Assembly: GCA_026826555.1 (NCBI GenBank)
Contig: JAKSZT010053764.1
Span: forward strand, 34,472,357-34,536,356
From: Tolypeutes matacus
Taxonomy: Eukaryota > Chordata > Mammalia > Cingulata > Chlamyphoridae
Length of the DNA: 64,000 nt
Direction: 5' to 3'
The stretch's first letter is position 1. Each line of letters opens with the position of its first letter. Below the pieces are notes generated by a model. That model was not told where the DNA came from. It searched no databases and saw only the letters and a list, made by a program, of their open reading frames with translations. The translations under genes and the position numbers were made by a program. Positions 1 to 13,007 of the stretch are shown one piece after another.

Positions 1-590
1 CCTCTGGATTGGGGGAAGAACTATGGACTAGAGTGGACTTGATGGTATTCTCTTGCTCACATATGGTGATTCTTGCAATGCAAGAAATTATAACAATGAG
101 GTGGAGCCAGTGGCCACTTGACAGTTTTTGGTAGGGAGGGGATGAGCAGTTGAAATACAGGGGCTTCTTTGGGAGTTGGAGGTTGTCCTGAGTACTGTTG
201 TGGCAATGGATGTAGGCCCTTTTAAATCAGCACACACCACTCAGAACTGAGTGGGAGAGAGTGTGGTCTACAGTGTGAACTGTGGTCTATGGTTGGTGGC
301 AAGGCTCCAGGATGTGTAAGTTCATTGAGGTTGGTGGGCCACACTGTGGAAGATGTTTGTGTGGGATGTGGTGGGAGGTGTGGGAGGTGGGCAACATGGG
401 CATCCCAGTGGGTTCCGTGTAATATTTTAGGTAATCTAAGCACCTCTTAAAATATATGTATATATATATATATAAATAACATTTTTGTAAGCAAATACAC
501 ATATATGCATATATATTTATATATCATTTTGCAAATGTTTGTATGTATTGTGAGAATTTTGATTTTTACCCATAATAAAAAAAAATTTAA
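1..590 (+). mobile_element. L1 3'-UTR end, family A copy 1
   Basis: This is the 3' part of a LINE-1-type element, cut off at its 5' side by the window edge. It ends in a TA-rich stretch (about 450-530), a poly-A signal-like AATAAA and an A-run near 577-590. It is clearly homologous to 31876-32491 along its whole length, including the GGTGGAGCCAGTGG segment near 101 and the G-rich GGGAGGTGTGGGAGGTGG stretch near 372. It is also more distantly homologous to the L1 3' UTR following ORF2 at 38156. No coding remains. It is inferred to be non-functional. Confidence 0.75.
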
Positions 591-599
591 ATAAATTAA

Positions 600-1560
600 T
601 AAGCAAAACCACTTAGGCATATTACATACAAACTGCTGAAAATAAAAGAAAATTTTGATGGTATCCTGAGAAAAGAGATGTTAAATACAAAGGAAAAAGA
701 TAAGAATTACAGCATATTGCTTGCCAGAAAAGATACACAAGCTAGGAAACAATAGAGTGACATCTTCAAGTGTTAAAAAAAAAACAAAAAAAAAAACACT
801 GCCGATAGAATATTGCTGAAATAATATTATGCCAGGCTAAAATTTGATTTACACAAAGAATGAATACTGGAGATGCAATAAACAAAGTGATCATTAAACT
901 CCAAAAATTATTTTAATTATTTTAAAAGGTAACTGAATGAAAATGAAAAGTAAAGTATTGTGTGTTTACAGCACATGTAAAAGTAAGAGGTAAGACAAAA
1001 TAGCACAAAACCCAAAAGACTGGAGGCAGAGAATGGAAATATACTGCTCTAAGGAAATTACAATACATGTGATGTGGTATAATATTACTTGAAGGTGAAT
1101 GATGATAAATTAAATATGTATATTTTAAACCAGAAAACATATGAATGATAAATCAATAGAGTAGATAAAAGTAAATCATAAAAAGGGCAGAAGAAAAGAA
1201 AAAAATGATGCAACAAATAGAAAACTGATAAGATAGATTTTAATACAATTATATCAATAATTATATTAAATATGAATAGTTTAAACACACCAGTTAAAAG
1301 ACAGAGATTGCCACACTGGATGAAAAAGCAAATATCCACTATAAGCTTTCTACAGGAAATCGACTTTAAATGTAAAGATATAGACAAGTTAAAAGTAGAA
1401 GTATGGAGAAAGATATACTATGGAAACACTAACCAAAGAAAGCTAAAGCAGCTATGTTAAACTCAGACAAAATATACTTCAAAACAAGGAATATTATCAG
1501 AGCTAAAGAGAGCCATTACATAGTGAAAAGAGAACAATTTTCCAAAAGACTTTACAAACC
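600..1560 (+). mobile_element. Ancient L1 fragment with ORF2 endonuclease start
   Basis: An old, decayed L1M-type piece. Around 1272-1460 the frame reads like the N-terminus of L1 ORF2p (SLNTPVKRQRLPHWMKK, then LQEIDFKCKDIDKLKVEVW), which is the first strand-loop part of the apurinic-type endonuclease domain. Upstream, 600-1270 is A-rich sequence of the inter-ORF type. The frame is closed by a stop after about 60 residues and continues out of frame to about 1560. The upstream limit is uncertain. Confidence 0.6.
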
Positions 1561-1564
1561 TATA

Positions 1565-1690
1565 AAGAGTTTCAAAGTACATGAGGTAAAAACTGATGGA
1601 ACAGTACAAGGTGTAGTATATGGGAACACTGTACTTTACACATTTTTGTGTAAACCTACAACTTCTCTAATAAAAAAACTAATTTGCCAT
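1565..1690 (+). mobile_element. Old L1 3' terminus
   Basis: Short stretch with the classic old-L1 3' end: a GTATATGGGAACACTGTACTT segment, then TGTGTAAACCTACAACTTCTCTAA and a short A-run. A related terminus is at 15315-15415. It may be the tail of the fragment just upstream, with the ORF2 body deleted. Confidence 0.5.
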
Positions 1691-1920
1691 ATATATTCAA
1701 ATGCTTTTTTCTCATTGTCCTTCCCCTCCACTCCACATCCACATTCCTACTTTGTCTGTCTTGGTACGTGCCACAAAACACTGACACATATAGAGAGTAT
1801 TTTCCCAGTTCCTTGACAGATGGGTTTTCACTCGATTCAGTCAATTGGAGGCACTGGCAGAAGATCAAAGGGTGGGAAAAGACAGAGGTCAAGCTATTTC
1901 ATCTGTATTCTCTCCCTACT

Positions 1921-1954
<34 letters not shown>

Positions 1955-2180
1955 TGTGGGTAAAAATCAAAATTTTCACAATACATACCAACATTTGCAA
2001 AATGATATACAAATATATATGCATATATGTGCATTTGCTTACAAAAATGTTATTTATGTATATATATATAAATATATTTTAAGAGGTGCTTAGATACCCA
2101 AAGTATTTCATGGAACCCACTGGGATTTCCATGTTGCCCACCCAGAGACTGATGCCTTATCAGTGGGTTCTATTTTGGAA
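1921..2180 (-). mobile_element. Short family A L1 insertion with target-site duplication
   Basis: Minus-strand insertion: a T-run at 1921-1952 is the poly-A tail, followed by the family A 3' terminus (compare 430-590). It is flanked by an identical 12-bp duplication, TCTCTCCCTACT, at 1909-1920 and 2181-2192. At its 5' side about 40 bases (2141-2180) match the inverted part of the 31221 copy (near 31569-31605) and are joined directly to the last ~240 bases of the family. The copy is therefore internally deleted or 5'-inverted. Confidence 0.8.
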
Positions 2181-2192
2181 TCTCTCCCTACT

Positions 2193-3904
2193 TTTGATTT
2201 ATCTCTAGATGAGCTTCTCTGCCCAGTCCATGACTATACCATCTTTTACATGGTGTCTTCTGCAGAATTCCAGCTCTCAATAGGCCACTGAGAACCTATT
2301 GCTCTTTCAGCTACAGGGGTGAAAATGCTTTACTGCTGTGCTACTCATTGGGTGCTTTGTCATAATTTGTTTGTTCACATAACTCTGAACATTTATCTGC
2401 AAGGTGTCTCTCCATTTAAATCTTGGGTAAAGAATCTTGGGTGAATTTTGCTTCCTGTCAGAACATTGACTGACACATATGGATGTAATGAAAAACTATA
2501 CATCATATTGTTATGTTTTTAAGTCATAAGTTATTTTTCTAAAACTTGATTTATTTTTCCATACATTTTTATTGTGATTTGTAATTTTAGTCTGTGAGTT
2601 TATCTTCAATAGATATTTTCAGAAGGCATCACATATGTATTTTGTGGATGACTCTTTATCAGTTCTTGACCTAAGGCAGGTGTCCAAGTTGCTGGCTACT
2701 TGTCAAGGCATGGGGTAATGTTTTTCAAGTTTATGGCCTGGGCTCCTCTCACTCACAGTTTAAATTCTAAATTTGGCTCTCACATCACTGTGAGATTTTT
2801 GATTTCAGCTTCTTCTCCCTGCCTGATTTTGAGTTCCCTCTATGTTTTCTTAATGTGGAGAGTACCAATGAATTACATTTTGGTTAAGCCTTGTCAAGCT
2901 TTTTAATGTGTCTGGGATAAATGAAGAATCATTGTGAGTCGGCTGCACTGTCCAAAATGCTTGAAAGACCTAATTTCTTCATATATACTATATGAAGTAC
3001 TGGGTACTATATTAGAATCATATAAATAATTATCCAGCATTCAGACACTAAGCATTCAATATGTGCAGAGCACAATTTTATCACCAGCCAATGAGAATGA
3101 AAATGATTTTTTAAAAGATAAAATGTTCCTAATCACAGAAAATACATAATTTAGTTTCACATTCCTCATATACAACTTAAATTCCTGAAATTTAAAATCT
3201 AGGTTTAAATTTTAAAATGAAAATTGTATATATACAGAAGCAAGATATTTATTAATCAACCAGAGCGGGCTATACATGTTTAATAAAAAGGGATTCAGAA
3301 TAATTATGCTATTAAAAACTTATTGATATTATTATTGCTGTATTGCCATTTACAGTTGTTTAGGAGAGTCACAAAAAGATACAAAAGCAAGAACAGAAAT
3401 GAATATAAGACAAACTAAAATGTAAAACAAAGGGGTCCCAAATAAGATTATTTATTGATTTCAATGCCAGAATAAGAAATTTTCACCTGAACTGAGAAAA
3501 AAAGATTACATGTAGGAAGAGGAAAATATCATAGTGCCTTACAAATGGAGAGACAGTAAAAGTAAAAATGAAATAAGTTGCATCCAATATCACTTATGTG
3601 AGATATTTTTACACTAACTGAATTTTTATTATTGAGTTTCAGAAAACTTCCAAAAGATTGTTCAAATAAAAAATGTTTCAATGTAATCTAAAGATTCTTT
3701 AAAAATAAAAAATAAAAAAATAAGGAAAAAGAAACTTTACAACTACAGTTAATACATTTTTTCCATTGTTTCCAGTTGTCTCCAAACCCATTGTGTAAAA
3801 AGCCCATTTTCCATGAATCTAAATGACAAATACAGGCTATGAAATTCTTTTTTTTTTTTTTCATGGCAGATAAACTCATTTTTTTATTTTACTGTATGCC
3901 ACCT
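2193..3904. other. No recognised feature
   Basis: AT-rich sequence with no gene, SINE or LINE that I can name. Short A/T runs are present (for example about 3843-3862). Heavily decayed repeats may be hidden here. Confidence 0.5.
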
Positions 3905-4728
3905 CTGTAATCTATTTTTTTTAATTTTTAAAGAAGCTTTAGAGTACATGAATGTTACATCGGAACTAGAGGATTCCCATATACCCCAACACCTCCCTCT
4001 CCTCTCCCACATTTTCCCCATTAACAATATCTTTCATTAGTGTGGTACATTTGTTACAATTGAAGAGCACATATTGAAGCATTGCTACTAGCCATGGTCT
4101 ATAGTTTACATTATGGTTTAAACTGCACCACACAATTTTATTGGTTTTGACAAAATGAGTAACAACCTGTATCCATCATTACAATGCCATGCAGAACAAT
4201 TCCAATGTCCCCAAAGTGCCCCATGTTCCACCTATTTTTCCCTCTCCCTTACACCTCAGAACCTCTAGTGACCACTGCCTTTATATCAATGTTACAAGTT
4301 CTTCCATTACTAGAATAATAAGAAGTCTCCTTCGGTCCACAGTTGCATTCCACCCTTACGTTTGTTCATTCCTCAATCTTGAAGATTTGGGGATGGTGAT
4401 GCCCATTCTGTTTCCTATTGAGAGCAGGCTTAGACCCTATGGGACAGATGAGTGGAACTGTCTTGCCTGCAGTTGTAGATACTCTGCTTTTGGGGATGGG
4501 TGTTGTCTATCATCATCCTTTTGTTAGTTGTCCTGGGCAAGTCTGATGAACTGGAGAATAGGTGTTGTCACTCTTGCTGAGATTAAGGGCTCAACCGGAA
4601 TAAAAACAGCTAGAAGATTTAAGTCTCTGGGACACATATTTAGTGGGTATTGTGCTAATTATAGGCTCAAATAAAATGGGCAGAAGAACCATGTGTAGTA
4701 AAATTATAAATGAGTCTAACTCTGCTAT
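3905..4728 (-). mobile_element. L1 3'-UTR, family B copy 1
   Basis: Reverse-strand copy of the long L1 3' UTR that also follows the ORF2 remnant at 38156-39582 and lies inserted at 44326-45543. The 3' tail is at about 3905-3945 (read in reverse: AAGCTTCTTTAAAAATTAAA). Diagnostic shared blocks include the CCTCAATCTTGAAGATT stretch near 4371 and GGTTTTGACAAAATG near 4143, read in reverse. It is 5'-truncated near 4728 and contains no ORF2. The frame at 4189-4527 on the plus strand is incidental. Confidence 0.75.
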
Positions 4729-6920
4729 GAAATTATTTATTCTATTAGTAGCAGCTTATACAGGTGCAGCCAAACTAAAGCATCAGGACAAATTGGACAC
4801 AAACTTAATGTGGGATCTGAATTTAAAATATGAAACATAAAATCTACACAAAACTGACAAAAATCAAGCACATTTATTAGTACTGAAACATATAACCGAT
4901 GTGTGAAATGGAGTTTTGTTTCCTTTCAAGTGCTTTAATTCCAATACAGAATAGAAGAAGTGAAGATGTAAAGCTTTGTGGTTATATTAAACACTCTGTA
5001 GATACCATACCAATTTAAAAAGTTACACACAGGGAAACAGATGTCCATTCTACATTTGAAAAAGTTTTTAAAAACCAATACTTAATTGCTTTTTTATAAT
5101 ATGGATTCTTTTAAAAATAGATTTTTATTAATTTGTGAGCTCAGCCCTTACTGACACTTCTTGATATTGAAAACACGAGCAGCAGTGAAAAGGTATGGAA
5201 TTGGAATGATATTACGCATGATGCATCTTTCATTGCATTAAAATATCTGATTTTGGACTCAAAGCAAGGTAGTTAATTAGTATACAGATAAATATATAAT
5301 TGATTACTGATACAAAAGAGAGGTGAGAAATCTTAAAAGTTTAAAAGAGATATACAAATTCTGACGAATACAGAAATGTACCTCAGATAAACATCTGTGG
5401 CAGAAATTTATGAATATACAGCAATGCTAATGGGGCTAACCACGGGAAATGGATGCATTAGCTAATATTGCCTCAAAGAGAAATCCTTGATCCTAAGACA
5501 AGAAATTAGATATAACATTTATTGAAAATGAGCACATTATTTTCTATGTGATTTTCCATGCAAAAAATACCCAGATGGATTTAGAGTTGGAAGTATAGAT
5601 AATACCACATAAGTATTCCTAATGTTGTCAGCTCCACTGGGATGAAATGTTTCACTCCAACCCCTCAGATGGTTCATTATGACTTTAATCCTATTGAAAG
5701 CTCCCTTAAGATCCCATCGTTACCTTATGTCAATTGCTCAATTACAAATTAGGTTTCAAATGTCTCCAAATTTTGCACATATAAGAGGCAAATGGAAAAA
5801 ATTTGAGAGATGGAGAAGGACCAGATCAATTTGGACTTTCATTAAACTGTACATAACTAATAGAGAACAGCTGTTTCCCAATTAATTGGGCTGGCTTTAG
5901 ACCGAGACAAATTTTTACTGTTTCTCTTGGATAGAACTTAGTGGGAGGCAGGGGAAGCTAGTAGAACCAAGATATATTCTATAGTAATAAATAATATTAT
6001 TACCATTAACTTGAAACACTTATTATATGTCTTTCTGTGTATGGCATAGAATCAAGTGCTATATAAATTGATTTAAACAGAAGCAGACACTTCCATCGAA
6101 GAGCTCAAGCTTTAAGACAGACAATGCTGTCCATGGACATCTGGAAAAGGAACAAGTACTGAGTATAGAGGGAAATTTATCTATCTAAAGAAAAAATGCT
6201 AAACATATTTTCGTGTATGTGTATATGTGTATGTGTGCTTACAAAAAACTCACGGCATTAAAAATACTAGTACAGTATTTTACAACATAAGCCTTAAAAC
6301 TTTAATAACATAGAAAATATTGTATATATGTACATCATGCACAAATGTGGTATAGTATAGGAAAGCATCTTACGTAGACCCATGAAAGAACACCATCTAC
6401 TAGAAGAAGAGGCCAAGTGTCCATCTAAATAACAATTCCAAAGGGATAAGATGTTTTTAAAAACTGATAAAATTGTTAGCATATGGTCATTATGTGCCCA
6501 ATATATTTAGTTTCTCATTTAAAAAAATTAAAATGATTCATCCTTTCCACCCTTTTAAAAATTAGGATTTCTTTTAATGTTTATACATTTATACATTTAT
6601 AAATATCTAAAGTGATATTCATTACTTTTGCAATATGGGTATAAATATATTGTTTTTAAAAATAATTATAGGTTCATATCTTGGGTTAGCTTGTGGTCAC
6701 TGAAAATGATGCAAATATTTTCCATACTAAGAAAATGGAAAAATGCTAACAATGCAAATTAAATTGAAAAAGAGGATTAAAAAATGTACAATCTATCCAT
6801 ACTCATGCACATGTCTAATGTCTAATGTATGCCGAAATAATAAACAAAGGCTACATCAAGATGGTAAGAATGAAGGCTTATTTTAATTATCTATATTTTC
6901 AGAATATTCTACAATTCTAT
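4729..6920. other. No recognised feature
   Basis: AT-rich, apparently non-repetitive or too decayed to name. No open frame of note. Confidence 0.5.
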
Positions 6921-6924
6921 TAGC

Positions 6925-7132
6925 ATAGTGCTGAAGAGCTAAACAGATTCTCTGAGATTTAATTCTAAATTCTATCATTCAATAGATATTTGACTTTATT
7001 TAAGTTACATAAACTATGTAAGATTCAGTGTCACTACAAAATGTGATAATAGCCCCTACACTATAGCACCAATGAAATGATATAAACAAGGAAAACTACC
7101 AAAGTGCTTAATACTAAGCACACATACTTTAG
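6925..7132 (+). mobile_element. MIR-like SINE
   Basis: Decayed match to the mammalian-wide interspersed repeat core and 3' part: a T-rich ACTTTATTTAAGTTACATAAACT block, then AAAATGTGATAATAGCCCCTAC, then GAAATGATATAAACAAGG and AAGTGCTTAATACTAAGCAC. The order and spacing fit MIR on the plus strand. Assigned from remembered family structure only. Confidence 0.6.
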
Positions 7133-7187
7133 TTGTAGTGGTGGTGGTGGTGGTGGTGGTAGTGATGATGATGATGATGATGATGAC
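7133..7187 (+). repeat. Compound (GTG)n-(ATG)n microsatellite
   Basis: About nine GTG/GGT units directly followed by about nine GATGAT units. It sits at the 3' end of the MIR-like SINE, a common seeding point for simple repeats. Confidence 0.9.
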
Positions 7188-7689
7188 TGCTGAACACAAT
7201 GAAAATATAATTAATTTTATAATGATAGGTATAATATAAAGAGGGCTTGATTATCTTAAGAACCAACAAAGAAAACATATTTGTAAAACTATAATTAGAC
7301 AATTTTCATTTGCTTAGTGTCTTGAACATAATTAACAGTCAATATATATTCACCAAATAATCATTCATTCTTGTAAATACCCACTAATACAATGCTGCTA
7401 AAAGACTTTAACAAAATACTGATTAAAACATGCACATCTAAAGAAATAACTTATAAAGAACTTGATTCTTGGTATGTTGCTAAGTTTTAAAAGTTCTCAA
7501 CATCCCTCTCTTGGCTTTTCAACTTCCTTAGCAACTATCAAGCCTGAACCATGGACTTACCTATATTAAGCATAAAAATGTTGAATCCCAAATATACCCA
7601 TTTCTTCTTAGAAATGTCTACACTGAAGTCAGAGACTGAAATACTTTGCCAGAGCTGTGTATCATTATGAGAAGATAATAGGAAATATC

Positions 7690-8480
7690 ATTTGTTAATT
7701 ATTTTTCAATAATTACTTATTGTTTCCTATGTACCAGACTATATGCTAGGCACTGGAGATGCAGAGTAGAGAAGGCTGACACATTTTCTATTCTCAGAGA
7801 TGAGATTTTAATGTGAGATTCATAGAAGAAAAAATCAAAATACACAATGATAAATGTTATAAAAGAGGAGGTGCAGACTGCCCATATAGGAAACTTCTGG
7901 ACTTGGGAAAATATCATGGAAGGCTTTCCTGAAGGAACTGATGTTTAAGTTGAGACCTGAAAAATTAGTTGAAAATAATTAAATGGAGAGAGAGGGGGAA
8001 AGGTAGAGAGACCAATATGTGCAACTGGCTGGAGTAAAGACAGAACACAGGGTGTCCTGGAAACCTAAATATGGTAGCTCGAGAAGAGTGCAGAAAAATT
8101 CAGCTGAAGAAGTTAGAAAGGAGCAGTTCATACAGGAATTGGAAGCTAAGTATTTATTTATTTAATTATGTGGAGGTTGGGGTGACATTGGAGGGGGATG
8201 GTAAATCAAATCATTCTATGAAGAGAGAGTTGCCCACATTAAGGCCAGGAGATGAGAAGTAACATGGTATAATTGAGGAATCAAGAGAGGACCAGTGGCC
8301 AGAACATAAGGCAGAAGGAAGATGATGAGGCCAGATAAAAAAGGGGCTTGTTTGCCAGGTTGAGTCAAACAAAGCCTAAAGCAAGGGAGGAACCTAATGA
8401 GATTCTTGTTTTAGCAAGACCACTCTTACCATATAGAGAACGGATTGGAGGATGGAGAAGCTAGGGGCTAACAGAACACT
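7690..8480 (-). mobile_element. L2 LINE fragment (antisense)
   Basis: The left end reads as reverse-strand L2 3' terminus (TACCAGACTATATGCTAGGCACTGGAGATGCAG region near 7731). Further right, GGAAGGCTTTCCTGAAGGAACTGATGTTTAAGTTGAGACCTGA (about 7919-7962) fits the upstream L2 3' region. The right limit is uncertain. The short frame at 8071-8262 inside it is not considered a gene. Confidence 0.6.
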
Positions 8481-10120
8481 TGGAAGGATGTGCTAATCCT
8501 ATTAAAAGATAGGCGAATGTTATCAAGAATATTCAAGTTAAAAACAGACATAGTCCAATTTGTACAGGAACTCTAGAAGATCTATATAGAAACTCAGAAG
8601 ATTCTGCCAGTTCTGTGGGGAACTATAAAACCATGATGATATTATTCTTGAAAATCCTTCTTCTGGAGGAAATGAGGAAAGAAGTTAACAAAAGGAACTT
8701 TAAGAAGGGGATGGGGTAAACAACAGAGCCAGTCTGATCATTCAATGGGATCAATGTATGTCAATCATTTCTCCTACGTAAAATTTCTGACAATTTGAAG
8801 CAGATAATCGTATAAGAATTTATAAGTGAATGAGGAGTTCTCAGGGAATCAAAAATTTTAAAACAGGAAAAGGAAGTGTCTTAAGAAAGCTGAAGCTATC
8901 TGATCCATCATGAAGACCTTTTGACCCCATAGCCAATAAGAAGAACATGTTTCCAAAGGGAAAGAAATAGATAGTCAGGTGTCCCTTAAACTGTGCCTAA
9001 AAATTGACAATCAGGCCAGTTGTAGGTTAAAATAGAATCAGAGACCTATACCTTACAAACTATTCTATTTCACTGCTTTTGCAGGTATTTTTATATCTTA
9101 CCTTCAATTTAAATTCACTCTTTTTGACTGAACTAAATACTTTCCACCCCTTGGGCAAGATTGACGGGGCCTCAGGTCTTACCTAGAGAGTAATATAAAA
9201 ATTGCTTTGAGATCAAGATTTAAAAAGTGGAGTTAGACCAAAGAACAAGGATAGAAAGAAGACAGTAACCCAAGGAAAGAGAAAAGCAATTGTCACCTAT
9301 AGACACCAGAGCTCCTTTCACCTGGATTATCATTGAAGTACAGTTACATTTCCAGATGGAGAACAAATCAATTCTATAGACTTGCCCATAAATAATAAAA
9401 CCTGAAGAAGAGTGTGCACCAAGTTTTTAAATGTTAACGGAGTTATACTGTTTTAGGACTAGGCTTCAATGTTATATGCAAGCTTTAAATTTACATAAAT
9501 TATCCCAGGATTGCATCAGCCTAGATATAATTCTTTCTTTCAGATTTCCCTTTTAATTGATTGGGTGGGGATGAGAGCAATGTGTGATGAGAACAGGATC
9601 GTCCCTGTGCAAATTGGATGTTTTCTAACTTACAATTGGACATAAAAAATAACTAAAATCTTAACCTCATTATTCCCTAAGAGGCCATCGAGTCAGATGC
9701 CAGACTTTCTAGTTATACTTTTCTGAAACTATCCCAGGCATCTGAAGAAGATACATATTTGGTTTTATGATTTTGAATATCCCAGAACTTCCTGTTGATA
9801 ACTCATTTCAGTGTCAAACAAATCTATTATTTCTAGCAAAAGGCATTTAGCATTCAATTGAATCTAAGCGCTTGAAAATGACTCAATGCAGCCATATAGC
9901 AACTATCCCTACTAATGGAGCAGAACAGTGGAGCAGAAATTAATTTCAAAATACAGGTAATATGAAGATCTTTTCTATTTGACCTAGAATTACATTGTAC
10001 TAGCATCTATCCTTGAGCATTAACTTTAGTATTTCACATGATGGAGCACTCACCAAGGAAGCAGGCTTGAATTCTCATTCTAACACCAAACTCCTTATGC
10101 CTCAACTTCCTTACTTCTAT
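8481..10120. other. No recognised feature
   Basis: No gene or nameable repeat. Some pieces (for example 8900-9180) look LTR-like in composition, with a stretch of short direct words, but I cannot assign them. Confidence 0.4.
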
Positions 10121-10124
10121 CAAA

Positions 10125-10245
10125 CAGTGTAATTATGTACCCCAATTTAGACATATTCTTAATCTTAATCCACATTCCTGTGGGTGTGAACTCATTGTGA
10201 ATAGGACCTCTTGTAGATATTTTTAGTTAAGGTATAGCTCATACA
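10125..10245 (+). mobile_element. Partial MaLR-type LTR
   Basis: Contains ATTATGTACCCCAATTTAGAC, CTTAATCCACATTCCTGTGGG, GTGAACTCATTGTGAATAGGACC and AGTTAAGGTATAGCTCA. These are in the order of the U3 start of the MaLR-like LTRs also present at 13008 and 23665. Only about 120 bases are recognisable. Confidence 0.55.
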
Positions 10246-11274
10246 TTATGATGGCAAGGTGAACACAGGCAAATTGGGTTGCCAAAATTAAGAGCATGAA
10301 TATATACATGCTATTCCTTTCCAGAATATATCCAGGGTATTTTAAAGTGGGTTTGAAAATATAAATAGATTCGTAGCCCCATACCTACCAAATGGCTGAT
10401 GTTCATTTGGCCCTATCGCAGTACATTTTGGTATAATGAAACAGCTACCAGCAAACAACAAAATCACCTTCCAGTAAAGAATGTAACTGGAAAATGGGTT
10501 GTCTGATGTTAAAAATCAGAAAATCAATACAATCCATAGGGTACTTAATATTATCCCATTGATATAATACTGGAAGTCTCAGCAATCAGGAAAGAAATCT
10601 GGATTCTAATCAGAATCTAGGAAATGTTGCAGATACAGGATGCTTTTGTGAGAATCTAGAATAACAGTTAATATCTACTAATAAAAATGGAATTTCACAT
10701 TAGAACATGGGTAGGACACTCAACCTTCACTATACCCACACACCATTTTAGTCAGTTAAAAACCTTTTGTCATTCATGATAGAAACAATACTGGAGTGGT
10801 CAGGAATTTTAGGATTCATCTATTTTAGGATATTGAGTAGCACAATTTTCTCATTAGTGGCAGAATGGAGACATGTCCTCAAATCAACTAAAGACTTTTT
10901 CTTAGTCTCCCTAATTAAATTTTGGAGGTATAAACATGTGAAAATAGTTTAGTAAAAATGCATAATAGTACTATACTATATATGAAATTAATTTATTAGA
11001 ACGTTTTTGAATAATTCTCTGTGCTAAGGATTACTCAAGGTAATGCTTGGAGATATAAATGTTAATATTTAAACAAAGTTTAGCGATAGACCCATTTATA
11101 TATAGAACTCGATATATCATAAAACTGGCAAAGTAATAAATGGGAAAGGAAAATGGGTTCCTTATTTAGCAGTATATATAGATGTAAGCTTTAAAGGCCT
11201 TAATAAGAAAAGTAAAACTATAAAGAGTAGAAGCTCATGTACACAAATTATTTTGTGATCTAGGTTTTGAGGAC
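10246..11274. other. No recognised feature
   Basis: AT-rich, no gene or repeat recognised. The 61-codon frame at 10767-10952 has no family resemblance. Confidence 0.45.
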
Positions 11275-11739
11275 TTCTTTTTTATTATTGAAGTAAAATT
11301 CACATAAGATAAAATTAACAAGTTTAAAGTATACAATTCAGTGGCATTTAGTACATTCAAATGCTTTGTAACCATCACCTCTCTCTAGTACCAAAATATT
11401 TTTATCATCACAAAAGGAAATTCTTTACCAATTAAAAAGTCATTCCCCATTTTCCCTCCCCCCCCAGGCTCTGTTCAAGGGAGCACTCATCCCACATGCT
11501 AGCTGTGGGTGCAGGGCACCAAGGCCTTAGCTACCTCCTGAGGGTGTGATGAGAGCTGGGAATTGCTGAGAGTGGGGTAGTAAGAGACTTATCCTCGGTG
11601 GAGGGGGTTTTGGCTTCAGGGAAGGATTCAGTGTCATTATCACTGAAGGAACTTTCCACCCAATGACTGTTTAAAATTCTTTGTGTTACTAGTGTTGTGG
11701 GTTTCTAGTGTTAACATCCTTGAGTGTCTGAATCAAAAT

Positions 11740-12784
11740 TATTTTATGTGTGGAAAAAAAATGCTGAGATCCCTTCAGTCAGATCCAAGTTCCTTCATTT
11801 CAGGTTCTGTGGCTAAGAACTTCACCAAATGAAAGCTTTACATTTCAGAACTCTCCTATATATGGGAACTCAGTGATGCTGACTGCGATGGAGCCCTGAC
11901 TCTGCCTGAGTTCTGTCCTGCATTTCATCTCATTGTGGCTGGGAAGAACCGCTATGCACTGCCTGAGTGCCTGCCACCAACTGCAGCCACAGTAACTCCA
12001 AGCAGCTTTTCCTTAGCTCAAGTGGGAGTGTGCATCAATAGATTCTTATTCTGAGTCAATGGAAGCAAACCAACAGCCCTGTGACCTGAATCAGATCCAG
12101 GAGACATCTTTTAAAGACATGACTGACTTTACTGTGGCTATCCAAGACATGACTATCGATGAGAAACAAGTTTTGAAAAGCACTATGGATGAAGCCTTAA
12201 CAAAAGGATGTGTCTGAGGATCCAGCAACTAAGGATTCCAACAGTCAAAAAAACAAGACCAAGATTCAGATCTTAATCTAGCACCTCCATAGAAGAAGTC
12301 ATAAAAAGGGGTGAGGACCCTCCTACCCCACCACCGTAGCCACAGAAAACTCATTCCAGAGCCTCCTCTTTGGATCTGAATAAAGTTTTCCAGACCAGTG
12401 TGCCAGCTACTAAGTCAAGATTGTTGCCTATACCACCTGTGCTCCCTCCGAGACCTTGTACATCACAGGTTTCCCATCACAGTGTAATCAGCAAGCCCAG
12501 TGCTCAGCCCAAGCTCTCAGTTCAACTGCCTAACTATGGAGATTTCAGACTACAGGAGCAGTCTCAACAAGCATCCGGGGCCGAGTTACACCCACAGGAC
12601 ACACCATATTCTCAGCCCCCATCAAAGCCCATCAGTAGAAAATTCAGACTTGAAAACCAAATTCCAGAAAATGAAGAGCTTTCTACCAATGTAGACAGTA
12701 CTTCCTCAAGGGGTTAGATGCTGATCCTTACCAAAAATCAATCTTTTAACAAATAAAAATAATTTAGAAAATTTAAAAAAAAAA
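11740..12784 (+). pseudogene. REPS2: REPS2 processed pseudogene
   Basis: Intronless remnant of REPS2 (POB1), a RalBP1-associated EH-domain protein acting in growth-factor receptor endocytosis. The first frame reads [20 protein letters not shown] (about 11853-11912), the EF-hand loop of the second EH domain, followed by FHLIV and a decayed RKNGY-like motif. A second block reads KDMTDFTVAIQDMTIDEKQVL near 12115-12176. A third open block starts at about 12370 (DLNKVFQTSVPATKS), is proline-rich, and contains YSQPPSKPISRKFR before a stop near 12715. Blocks are separated by frameshifts and stops, and an A-run at 12773-12784 closes the copy. The C-terminal coiled coil of the parent is absent. Sequence from 11461 to 11740 may belong to the copy but I could not match it. 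Inserted into an old L1. Confidence 0.8.
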
Positions 12785-13007
12785 TCTTATTTCCATTGAG
12801 GGTATTTCACATAAATGGGATCATACAATATGGGCCTTTTGTGCCTGGATTTTTTCATCTAGCATAATGCTTCTTAGGTTCAACCATGTTGTAGAATGTA
12901 TCAGAACTTCATTCCTTTTTATGACTGAATAATACTGTTGTCTGTCTGGATATACCAAATTTTATTTATCCATTTATCAGTTGAAGGGCATTTGTATTGA
13001 CTTTACC

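Noticed and set aside
7133..7187. Possible CRISPR-like or coding poly-Val/Asp repeat
   Set aside because: Plain trinucleotide microsatellite in a mammalian genome, no spacers, not in an open frame of note.
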